Shown: positions 25,601-35,779 of the stretch, one piece after another
Position numbering within the stretch: position 1 is the first letter of the stretch
How the letters are laid out: every line of letters starts with the position of its first letter
NCBI GenBank assembly: GCA_024529925.1
Contig: JAFEUB010001215.1
Span: 434,001 to 498,000 of the forward strand
Reading direction: 5' to 3'
DNA from: Ophthalmolycus amberensis
Lineage: Eukaryota; Chordata; Actinopteri; Perciformes; Zoarcidae
DNA length: 64,000 nucleotides
Translations under genes and position numbers: made by a program
Notes under the pieces: model-generated
What the model saw: the letters and a program-made list of their open reading frames with translations, nothing else
Database searches by the model: none
Told to the model about the DNA's origin: nothing

Positions 25601-26583
25601 TTTTGAATTTTAGTACATACTGCAGCTGCTCTCACAAAGTACGTACTTACTTTACGTACGTTTTTAAATCTCCTTTTCTTTTGCCTTATGTTTTGATGCT
25701 TTTAATGGTTTTATGTGAAGCACTTTGAATTACCTTGTTGTTGAAATGTGCTATACAAATAAACTTGCCTTGCCTTACTGTTGCATGCAGTATGCATTCA
25801 GTTGGGACATACTACTTCCTCATAACATGGCACCTTGAACTTTGACCCTCTTGCTTATATGTCTGCTGCACAAAGGATTGTGGGTTAGAATAGCCAAAAC
25901 AGCATACTGGCTTAAACACTGCAAAATGTGATCGGATGTAGTCGAACATTCTGGTGCTTTCAACATACTGCCTTTGACATGTATTGGGGCATCCTAAATC
26001 TTTTTTTGGCATACTAGGTAGTATGGTAGTGTGGAAATTTGAAAGCACAGTTAGTATGTCCTGATACATAGCATGTCAAATGCAGTATCCTAAAAATGAT
26101 GCTCTACTACTTCCCATCCACTGAGAATGCTTTACTATGCGGATAGACTGCTCTTCTTATTTCTGATTGGATGTCTCTCTCTTCAGATGTTGATGAGTGC
26201 CTGACTGGCAGTCACAACTGCGTCTTTGGCCAAGTTTGCATTAACATAGAGGGTTCCTTCCAATGTCACATGGAAATCAGCTGTAACACCGGGTATGAAC
26301 TCATAGACTACAAAAAATGCGAAGGTAACAATACTGCAATTTTAGTTTGAGGTAAAATAGCCATCACATGTCCAATAGCCGACAGTATTTCATGTCAATA
26401 AAATGATTTATACTTTCTTCATCTTTTCCTCCTTGCCTGTTCCAGACATAGATGAGTGTACTTTGGGGACACATAGCTGTGGACCAAACTTTTTGTGCGT
26501 CAACACACAAGGCTCGTTTTACTGCTCCCAAAAGAGGAGGTGCTCAGACGGTTGGATTCCGGACGCCATCGGCAGCTGTATCG
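22603..26583 (+). CDS. Fibulin-1-like cassette B: anaphylatoxin-like modules, linker and EGF repeats (exons 2-8)
   Basis: Exons 22603-22714, 23431-23566, 23744-23894, 24712-24780, 24961-25050, 26187-26324 and 26446-26583: 834 bases, 278 codons, entering and leaving in phase 1. All are open with GT-AG splice sites. They code three anaphylatoxin-like modules, a threonine-rich linker (APVTVMPQATTTAE), a short EGF repeat (CSHLCEGNGVCACLGGYQL), and two calcium-binding EGF repeats (DVDECLTGSHNC; DIDECTLGTHSC). The exons keep all module cysteines but differ from cassette C mostly at amino-acid-changing sites. There is no promoter or start codon, so these exons can be used only in a transcript beginning at cassette A. 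After exon 8 no copy of exon 9 follows; the next in-phase acceptors are C exon 2, C exon 5 onward, or exon 9 at 31169. Confidence 0.85.
25075..25500. repeat. Dispersed fish repeat with GTTAGCATGCTAACA palindromes
   Basis: Intron 6 of cassette B holds a repeat with several GTTAGCATGCTAAC motifs and the run CAACAATTATTAGATGGATT. A shortened version is in C intron 6 (about 30020-30180, lacking about 240 bases) and a related copy in opposite orientation is at about 38925-39250. It is probably a mobile-element fragment; the family was not determined. Confidence 0.55.
25519..26050. mobile_element. Non-autonomous DNA transposon in cassette B intron 6, with a later retroposon insertion
   Basis: The ends are imperfect inverted repeats of about 40 bases (CTGTGCGTTCCAAT... 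on the left; ...ATTTGAAAGCACAG on the right, the reverse of CTGTGCTTTCAAAT), with CTAGTATGCC near the inner limit of each. The same element is in C intron 6 at 30183-30556. The B copy alone contains about 157 extra bases (about 25622-25780) ending in AAATAAACTTGCCTTGCCTT, a fish LINE tail. No clear target duplication was found. Confidence 0.6.
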
Positions 26584-26669
26584 GTAAGCTTAGTGTCACA
26601 CTCAGGTAAAAACAATCCCTGTGTAAACGTTAAGCTGGCTTTGCTGAATGTGCTATTTTTCCTTTTTGC

Positions 26670-27360
26670 TGTTTGTGCTTTCAGTATTTAGTGTGTTGAT
26701 TGGCTCCACTCTGTACGATCTAGACTGCTACTGCTACTGCTACTGCTACCTCAGCTCATTTAAATCAAGATTGAAGACTTTTCTGTTTGCTGCTGCCTTT
26801 AATTGAACCACATTCAATTAATATATTAATCAATTTTCTGCATTTTACTACTGTATTTTATTTCTTACACCGTTCTTAATTGCTGTTAAATCTCCTTTTC
26901 TTTTGCCTTATGTTTTGATGCTTTTAATGGTTTTAAAAGGACTGCACAATATATCGCCATTTCCTCCGGGACCGAGTTCGTGCAAGGCGTACACTATAAA
27001 ACGCAGATCGGCAGAGATCTTTTCCAGACGTGGTTTGTGTGCGAGTAATTGCAGAATTGCGGCAGTGTATGGTTGATTGCGTGCAGCGTAATGTCTCAGG
27101 GAGACATCGATTATTGTTTCAATGTATGTTTTAAATTTCCTTTACTTTTGCCTTTATGCTTTTAATGGTTTCATGTGAAGCACTTTGAATTACCTTGTTG
27201 TTGAAATGTGCTATACAAATAAACTTGCCTTGCCTTGCCTTACTGGCGGTCTGTGACACTCAAAACAATCGGTATACTCGGCCATTTGTACATTTGGTAA
27301 GGACAGAGCTGCAAAAACACTCGATTTGAGTTAAAAGCAAAACTGTCTTGCTGATGTACT
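26670..27360. repeat. Fibulin intron-4 fragment broken by retroposon tails, between cassettes B and C
   Basis: After B exon 8 the sequence returns to intron-4 material (GTTGATTGGCTCCACTCTGT, later CGGTATACTCGGCC), interrupted by a (CTA/CTG)-rich run and two LINE-like tails ending near 26940 and 27240. It ends at the same intron-4 motif as unit A, so it looks like the residue of a further, mostly lost duplication unit. Confidence 0.6.
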
Positions 27361-27544
27361 CAACAATGTTTTATCATGAAGCAGACTTGTTTGTTTTCAT
27401 CAGGAGAACAATTCTTCAGACTTTACTGCTGGCACTCTTAGATAATTCACCGCCCTCTAATCTCTAACCCCACAAATCAAGGCCCGAGTCGCCTCTCCTG
27501 CCGCTCTGACTGAGATCCTTCTTGACGGGACACTTTCACAGAGT

Positions 27545-27597
27545 AGACACACACACACACACACACACCACACACACCACACACCACACACACCATC
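27545..27597. repeat. (CA)n microsatellite in the cassette C promoter region
   Basis: Imperfect CA dinucleotide array with CACACCACAC variants, about 95-145 bases ahead of the cassette C start codon. Cassette A has a shorter CA/CG-containing run at the same place. Confidence 0.8.
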
Positions 27598-27690
27598 CAC
27601 TGCTGCCGTTCAGCCGCCGATCATCCCAGTCATTTTAAATAACCTTGACATTTAGACAATCGGTGAGGGAAACATCTGAAAGTGAGTGCG

Positions 27691-30600
27691 ATGACACAGT
27701 GGACAACACTTCTGTTTTCTTTATACAGAGTTCTGCATGGACAAGGTAGGACGCACAGCTAAATTTTGGCATTGAAATGCTGAGTTTTTGTCTTTGTTAG
27801 TGGTTTGAACAACTTTAACACACTATTCATATTAGGGGCATATTATATCCTTATGTGAGGTACTGCGTGGTAATATTTTCGAAGTACTGTCTGTCGATCT
27901 GAGAATGTGAGCCCCATTTAATTAAATCTGATTTAGTAACACTTAGTGGCAGCAGTGATATTTTTCCATCATGCCTCTGCTGTGTATTTCATCCTCAGAG
28001 AAGAAGCTTCCTACTGAACACGAGTGCTGTCAGAATGGGAAGGACTGGGCCCTGGGAGGACAAGACTGTACAAACCTCCCCCTCATCTCCTCCTCCCACA
28101 CCTGCAGGTAAGCAACACCTGGTTTCACCAAAGAGAGGGTCTCAGGATGCGACTCAGGGACCAAGGACGGGGCAGTACAGAGGGCATGCATGAAGTTTGT
28201 TGTGTTTATCCATCAAAAGCTTTCCGCTGGGTACAAATATATATCACATTGGCCTCTTCAATTGAGTGTGTGCCGTTGTCCTGTGGGAAATGTGTGTGTC
28301 CTGTAAGCCAGCGTTTCTGACGGTATCCGTCCTGCTACAGGAGAGGATTGACACAGAGTAACTACACAGTAAGGACGGGCGTTAAGTGGCCCCCTGGAGC
28401 ATCTTTAACACTAAAGGGCCCTGATTGACTGTAAGAACATGGAGGGTGTGATTGATGAAATAGAGGAACACCTGGTCGACACATGGCGGTCAGTAGAGGG
28501 AAAATGTGGAGAGGAAAGGCAGGGGGAGAGAGACTTTTTGCCCATGAAGAAATTAAGCATTTTTATTTTAAAAATAATTTGAAAGTTTCAAAGTAGCTGC
28601 TGACCGTTACAATGTCTTTCAAGCTAAGGTGGGTTACTTATCGCTGCAAGTAAATATGCAACGTATTACATCATAAATAAATCCACTTGCAGCCAGCTGA
28701 TGGACTGTATCTTACTCAAATAACAAGCATTTCTTCACATGCTCTTTATACAGCGATTTCCTCACGGATCAAAGGATGCAGTTTCTCTTCTGGATGAGCT
28801 AAATGTGTGCCGTTTATTTACAGGATCACCCAGGAGCAGTGCTGTGCAGCAGCAGTAGGAGAACGACTCTGTGACGATGGCATCGAGACAGCCAAGAGGC
28901 AAGGGTCCTGTGAGATGCCCTTATTCCGAGGACAATTCTGGAAAGCCCAAATCTCTAAGGTTAACTCCTCCCTGATGTCAATGTCTTTAACCTTTATACG
29001 TCTTTTCATTCTTGCGCACACAAACAAGACACCTAAAAAATGAAATCCTAGATTTTAGGACAATATCACTTAAGAGATAAGATTTCTTCTTTTTCAGCTG
29101 CCTTTCTTGCTGTTTCACCCTCCCTGTCTCCTGTTCAGATGTGCTGTGACTGCTGTATGCTCGGCCTGATCACAGCAAGCCGGGGTTCGAGCTGCGACTT
29201 CCAGGGGTTGTTTCTGTTTAACACGTGTTCGTACACAGCTAAAGCCTGCTGCGACAAAACCACAGCAGCAGAAACTGAACCCAATACAAATGGTAAGAGA
29301 TGGAACCAATGTTGTGCTTTCAGTCTTCAGTGTCTTGATTGACACCACTCTGTCTCATCTAGACAGAATGGCTACTGGCTGTCTGTGACACTCAAAATAA
29401 TCTGTATACTCGGCCATCTGCACACATTAGGTGCCAAGTGATTTAAAAGCAAAAGTGTCTTGCTGATGTAGATTGAAGGCCAAAGCAATGAGAGCATGCC
29501 AATGGGAAGGCCACAGAGCTTTGTGGAGTTCCAATGAGTGATGAGGTGCTGAAGTGTTTCACCCTGTGCTTGCTATTCAGGGTATTTCATTTTAATGAGG
29601 CCTTTTCTTCCATAGCACCAGTGACAGTAATGCCTCAGGCCACCACTACGGCCGAGCGTCAGGGGGGATCGGACACCTGTACAGGTTTACCACCTTCATC
29701 TCTTAATGTGATCTTTATTGTTATCAGTCGAGGCGTAAGAGGTTTAGGCACCCGCCTCTTGGTGGCGTTGCCTATCATCAGCCAGTGACATGATACCTGT
29801 GATGTAGGACTCATATTGTATACAGCGATGTCTACTTCTTCATGTGTGTCTCTGCTGTTTTCAGACTCGAAGTGCTCCCAGTTGTGTGATGGTTACGGTA
29901 TGTGTGCGTGCCTTGGTGGTTATCAACTGCAAGAGGATGGAGTGAATTGTGAAGGTGAGTAATGTAAATGAAAGTGTCGCTGTAATGTACCTACTTCTTA
30001 AAGTAGCCCTTCTAAGCAGCCATCAGCCACCGTAGATGTTAGCATGCTAACATGCTAAACTCACATGGTGAACATGGTAAACATCATACCTGCTAAACGT
30101 GAGCATGTTGGCATTATCATTGTGAACATGTTAGCATGCAAACATTAGCATAAACTGTGCTTTTCAACACCCACACAACTGACTGTGCGTTCCAATACCC
30201 ATTCCATCATGCTATCTAGTATGCCAAAATATTTAAGCTGCATTTCCAAATCACATACTTTTTATTTAGAATTTTAGTACGTACTGTTGCATGCAGTATG
30301 CATTCAGTTGGGACATACTACTTCCTCATAACATGGCACCTTGAACTTTGACCCTCTTGCTTATATGTCTGCTGCACAAAGGATTGTGGGTTAGAATAGC
30401 CAAAAAAGCATACTGGCTTAAACACTGCAAAATGTGATCGGATGTAGTCGAACATTCTGGTGCTTTCAACATACTGCCTTTGACATGTATTGGGGCATCC
30501 TAAATCTTTTTTTGGCATACTAGGTAGTATGGTAGTGTGGATATTTGAAAGCACAGTTAGTATGTCCTAATACATAGCATGTCAAATGCAGTATCCTAAA

Positions 30601-33104
30601 AATGATGCTCTACTACTTCCCATCCACTGAGAATGCTTTACTATGCGGATAGACTGCTCTTCTTATTTCTGATTGGATGTCTCTCTCCTCAGATGTTGAT
30701 GAGTGCCTGACTGGCAGTCACAACTGCGTCTTTGGCCAAGTTTGCATTAACATGCTGGGTTCCTTCCAATGTCAGACGCAAATCAGCTGTAACACCGGGG
30801 TATGAACTCATAGACTACAAAAAATGCCAAGGTAACAATACTGCAATTTTAGTTTGAGGTAAAATAGCCATCACATGTCCAATAGCCTACAGTATTTCAT
30901 GTCAATAAAAATATTTATGCTGTCTTCATCTTTTCCTCCTTGCCTGTTCCAGACATAGATGAGTGTACTTTGGGGACACATAGCTGTGGACCAAACTTTT
31001 TGTGCACCAACACACAAGGCTCGTTTTACTGCTCCCAAAAGAGGTGCTCAGACGGTTGGATTCAGAGTGCCGTCGGCAGGTGTATCGGTAAGCTTAGTGT
31101 CACACTCAGTTAAAAACAAACCCCGGGTAAACGTTAAGCTGACTTTGCTTAATGTGTTTCCTCATTAGATGTAAATGAGTGTGTGGCCCATACCAGTGCC
31201 TGCCTGCCTGGCCAGACTTGTATGAACACAGTGGGCTCCTACACTTGTCTAAGGAACACATACACCTGTCGACGAGGCTATCATCTAACTCAGGACGGCA
31301 CGCTTTGTGAAGGTGAATACTGTCGCAATAAATGATGTCCTGTGTTTAAAGTATTTTGTTTGTGGCCAGAAATCATTATAAGTCACCTTAATTTCCCTTT
31401 TTCAGACATGTAACTTCTCCCCTTCATGTTTTACAGATGTGGATGAGTGTCGTACAAGGAATGAGTGTGGCGAACATGTTTGTGTCAACCTGGTGGGCAC
31501 GTACCGCTGTGAATGCAGAATTGGCTTCTTCCGCAACAGTATAACCAAACGGTGTGAAGGTGCAGTACAAAGTCATCACTTTTTTGTTTTTGTTTTATTG
31601 CATCATTGGTAATATTTTGTGCATATCAGCTGTGAAATAAAATATTGTTTACGGTGAATAAATTCAAGTGAGTAGAGGAGAAAGAAGTGTCACGAGACAA
31701 GTGGAAGTCAGTTCTGACTCTCAGATTCATGGTCTGTCCCCCGTGTTCTCAAGATATCAATGAGTGCAGGCAGTATTCCGGACGACTCTGCGCCCACATG
31801 TGTGACAACACACAGGGGTCTTACCAGTGCAGCTGCGCCACTGGCTTCAAACTGTCCCACGACGGCAGAAGCTGTGACGGTAAAAATCACTCCTCATTTC
31901 ATGGATTCATTCAGGCTCATTGTGTTGTGGATGAGCGACCTCTCAGCTTCATGTAATTCACATTGCGTCATAGACTTGGTCTCGTTTGAATCCTCATGCG
32001 ACACATTTTGAGGTCCTGATTCTGTGATGACCTTTTACTGTCTGTTACTCTCAGATATTGATGAGTGTGCTCTGCCTGCTGGACGTCATGGGTGTTCCTA
32101 CAGCTGCTCCAACGCCCCAGGAAGTTTTTACTGTACCTGCCCACCCACAGGCTACACCATCGCACACAATGGACACACATGCCAAGGTAATTTAGACAAA
32201 ACATTTGGTACCCTCGCCATTAAAACAAGTGGAGGAGTGTTCTTTTGTATTTAATGTCTAACCTTTGCTTCCCCGCTGTGTTTTCAGACATTGATGAATG
32301 TGCAGTAGGGACCCATACCTGTTCTGTCTCTGAAACCTGCTTCAACATCTTGGGAGGATTTCGCTGTCTGTCCTTGGCATGTCCGCAAAGCTTCCGGAAA
32401 GCAGGGCAGGGGTGAGTGTTGATGGCTACTTGTTCATGACGGGCTGTTTGAATGAAAGGGTTGATTGTCCCCAGCTGAGCATGATGCATCTTACTACTCT
32501 GTAGTGTAGTATTAAGACTCCGTCCTTCTCATTTTGCACACATTTCCTGTCATGCAGATTTGGGCTGCTTATGACATTTGCCTGCAGTTTACGGTCACAA
32601 AACTCTTTTCTCACTCTCCTTTTCTCCATAATTTACTCCCTCTTTGTTCTTTTCCTCTTTTTATACCCCTGCCTGCAGCCGTTTCTGCCCTCCATCCAAT
32701 GAGTATCTAATTTTTTCCCCCTTTTCAGCCGTTGCGAGCGAGTAACTTGCCAGTTCACGCGGGATCCTGCGTCGTGTCTCTTGCTCCCGCTGAGAATCTC
32801 CTTCTACAACATCAGCTTTACAACCAACACCCCCGCCTCCGCTGTTGTTTTCCGGATGGGACTCTCCAATTCCGTGCCGGGAGTCAAAATGCTGCTCAAC
32901 ATAGTCTCCGGAGATGAGGAGGAATACTTTGTCGTGGAGCAGCACGCTCACGGAGGAGAGATCTTACTGCGCCGTACATTCTCCCGACCGCAAGACTTTT
33001 TTCTGACCGTGGAGATGAGGCTGGTTCATTACGGGACATCACATCTGTATATGGCCAGGATTGCTGTGTTTGTCACACACGGTCCAGCCCTCAGGAACAT
33101 TTAA
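27691..33104 (+). CDS. fbln1: Fibulin-1-like gene: cassette C (exons 1-8), shared EGF exons 9-13 and the C-type 3' end; frameshift in exon 7
   Basis: Cassette C exons: 27691-27745, 27999-28107, 28824-28959, 29139-29292, 29616-29684, 29865-29954, 30693-30831 and 30953-31087. Single-copy exons: 31169-31312, 31437-31559, 31754-31879, 32055-32186 and 32288-32411, all calcium-binding EGF repeats (DVNEC, DVDEC, DINEC, DIDEC starts). Terminal exon 32729-33104 matches the fibulin-1C end (GRCERVTCQ; PASAVVFRMG), stop at 33102-33104. The product would be a secreted matrix glycoprotein. C exon 7 is 139 bases against 138 in B: an extra G (GGG to GGGG near 30797-30800) gives a stop at 30803-30805, so C read straight through yields about 241 aa. 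Exon 7 is phase 1-1, so skipping it keeps the frame. One EGF repeat present in human fibulin-1 (DINECSSSPC type) is missing between exons 11 and 12. Paralogue identity is inferred from neighbours. Confidence 0.85.
30183..30556. mobile_element. Non-autonomous DNA transposon in cassette C intron 6
   Basis: Same element as in cassette B (inverted ends CTGTGCGTTCCAAT and ATTTGAAAGCACAG), shorter because it lacks the retroposon tail inserted in the B copy. Its presence in both cassettes shows that it predates their duplication. Confidence 0.6.
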
Positions 33105-34369
33105 ATATTAGAAAACTGTGAAATTTAAAGGAATAGTTTGGAGTGTTTTTAAGTCTATCCCTATTTTTCACTCACCACTCATGTATTATAAAGGTGGTTT
33201 TCATTTTCATCCATATTTTTCTGAATGCAGAAGTCAGAGCTCCGGCTTTCCTTCTACCCTTTGGCACAAGGGGCAAATCTATCATTCTTGTTGAGTGGAA
33301 AAACACTGATTCACACCAAACTAAAATGCTGCTGCAGCAGTCTGTTATGGTGAATTTGAGTGGTTATTAAAGAAAGATCTATTTATTGTTATTGCTTAAT
33401 TCTTCTCTTTGCTTAATAATATCTGAGAATATTAGTATGGATCTTCTCATCTGACTTCAAATTGAAATGTAAACACATTTCCCCCAAAAGAACAAAAAAT
33501 ATTCCTCAAACATGGTGTTGAAATGATTTACTTTACAGTGAATGATTGTCGAAGCAACAAGTCAAAATTGTTAATTGAATTGCATTTGTATATGCAAAGT
33601 GGTCTTGGGGATGCATTTCTTTAAAACAATCTCTTGTTTTTCAGCTGTTTTAAACATTCAATACCTTTTTTTGTTATTTATTCCAGCATATGGTGTAGCA
33701 GTAGATACAGAAGAATATTAGGACATGGTACCACTAGATGGGGCTCATTAGCTGTAACCAGAGATGGGCAAAGATACATCAAAATGTATTTTGATACAAA
33801 ATACCCCTCAAATAAATGTATCAAAATAAAATACATAATACTGGTGCCAGAAAATGTAACAAAATACAATACATGTATTTTGTATTTAAAATATAGGAAA
33901 TACTTTTTTCTGGATTTTCCGTTTTCTCACAATTTGGTATAGCAAAGCATTCAGGTTTGGGCTATATAATGTACACAAAGCTCTGGTGAACCCCACAAAA
34001 AGGAAGAACAGTCACAGACATGTTGTCCACCTGGCCAACTGTAGAATGTATGAAATAATAAAACTAAGAATACTTTCACAATATGCCTTTTAAATTAAAT
34101 AAATTGGATATTTAATGTTTTTTTAACAAATGGACATCTACTGTCATAGCCTGGCTAACTGTGAACTATATTATCTGCCAGTAATTGATATGGCATTATG
34201 ACATCCACATTGAGAAGATACAGCATAACTTGTAATACAGTGCAAGATTCGATGGTCAGAAGTCTTGATAAGGTTATCATGAACATACAAGGTCCCAATC
34301 TCCCTCTTCCTATAGTTAGCTACTCGACTGATTAGTTAACTTGCTAAACACTGGCTATGCACTAGCCTA

Positions 34370-34726
34370 GACAGCATGCTAGCGTCATTAGCATGTTAGC
34401 ATCGATCGCTAGCTTGATATTATAACCATCACCATGTATATAGACAGCATGCTAGCGTCATTAGCATGTTAGCATAAATCGCTAGCTTGATATTATAATC
34501 ATCACCATGTATATAGACAGCATGCTAGCGTCATTAGCATGTTAGCATAAATCGCTAGCTTGATATTATAACCATCACCATGTATATAGACAGCATGCTA
34601 GCGTCATTAGCATGTTAGCATAAATCGCTAGCTTGATATTATAACCATCACCATGTATATAGACAGCATGCTGGCGTCATTAGCATCGATCGCTAGCTTG
34701 ATATTATAACCATCACCATGTATATA
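34370..34726. repeat. 73-bp minisatellite, five copies
   Basis: Units start GACAGCATGC at 34370, 34443, 34516, 34589 and 34662, exactly 73 bases apart; the last is shortened. Each holds GCATGCTAGCGTCATTAGC and ATCGCTAGCTTG. It lies inside the outer hAT element and beside the inner one. Adjacent identical units without spacers exclude a CRISPR array. Confidence 0.93.
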
Positions 34727-34805
34727 CAATAGGCCAGTGGTTCTCAACTGGTCTGGCTGCGGGACCCACCATCACCCTTTAATGACAAGCCGGGACCCAC
34801 TACCC

Positions 34806-34851
<46 letters not shown>

Positions 34852-34907
34852 ATTATATATATATTATATATTATATATATATATTATATATATATATATA
34901 TATATTA

Positions 34908-34945
<38 letters not shown>

Positions 34946-34977
34946 TATATAATATATATATAATATATATATATAAT

Positions 34978-35022
<45 letters not shown>

Positions 35023-35779
35023 GAAGTCTAGTAGTAGTAACGTATCTGTGTCGTAAACAACTGCCAAATCAAATAAAGAAAGTACACATCAATTATATTT
35101 TAACAAATATTATTCAAATTTTTCAAATGTAACTGGATGGATTATAAATAATGCATAGAAATACATGAATAAATGTTCTCATTTCAAGTAAAATAACGGC
35201 TGGATTAAAAAATAAATTTCGTAAACGAAAATAATTTTAGAAAAATAGTTTTCACTGAATTGCCCTGCAGCTTTAAATTCAGTCCATTCAGGATGAAGTG
35301 AAAAGGCCACAATATTATATTTTTCTCATCTTCTAAAAAGAGAATTTAGTGTTGGAAGAATTCACCTCTATGACTCTGGTCTCTCTGGATATTTTCTCTT
35401 TTGGAGATCGTCTTATGATTTGACTTTCACATCTCACATCTCAACAGTCCTGCTCTGCTCTCTGTATCCTCGTCTCTCCCCGTGTGTCACGGTGTGTGTA
35501 CATCTCACTCAAGTCAGGAAACTTGTCAGAATACTCATATTTGATTGGATGAGCTGCATCACGTGATGAGATTCACAACGCATTGGTCTGTGTTTTTCCT
35601 GCACCGCTGAACAAGTGCCGTAAATGCTGGAATAATTCCGCTGTATAAAAAAATGCCCTTCAAAATAAAATAATATATATATTTTTTTTTGGTCAGTCAA
35701 AGGCCCGCGACCCACTGAAAACGGGTCCGCGACCCACTTTTGGGTCGCGACCCACCAGTTGAGAATCACTGCAATAGGC
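34727..35779. mobile_element. Second hAT-like transposon, nested in the first
   Basis: The element spans 34735-35771. Its ends are CAGTGGTTCTCAACTGGT and the reverse complement of CAGTGATTCTCAACTGGT, a widespread hAT terminal sequence. Identical 8-base duplications CAATAGGC flank it at 34727-34734 and 35772-35779. Both ends carry GGGACCCAC/GGGTCGCGACCCAC subterminal sequence. No transposase is seen. It contains a long (TA)n array. Confidence 0.9.
34809..35019. repeat. (TA)n array
   Basis: About 210 bases of nearly pure TA dinucleotide inside the nested hAT element. It is self-complementary and likely to be length-variable. The open frames across it are artefacts of the repeat. Confidence 0.95.

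Larger units (their letters stand above)
21399..27367 (+). repeat. Tandem duplication unit B (fibulin exons 2-8, start exon lost)
   Basis: Starts with the same flank as unit A. The promoter and nearly all of exon 1 are missing: sequence jumps from CCGCCCTCTA to the last bases of exon 1 near 22334. It carries exons 2-8 and then, after exon 8, a second fragment of intron 4 (about 26670-27360) interrupted by retroposon sequence. It ends where unit C begins. Confidence 0.88.

Noticed and set aside
34370..34726. Possible CRISPR array
   Set aside because: Units are 73 bases and directly adjacent with no unique spacers, in a vertebrate genome inside a transposon; it is a minisatellite.
34737..35067. 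Open frames of repeated Tyr-Ile in both directions
   Set aside because: They are translations of the (TA)n array in the nested hAT element.
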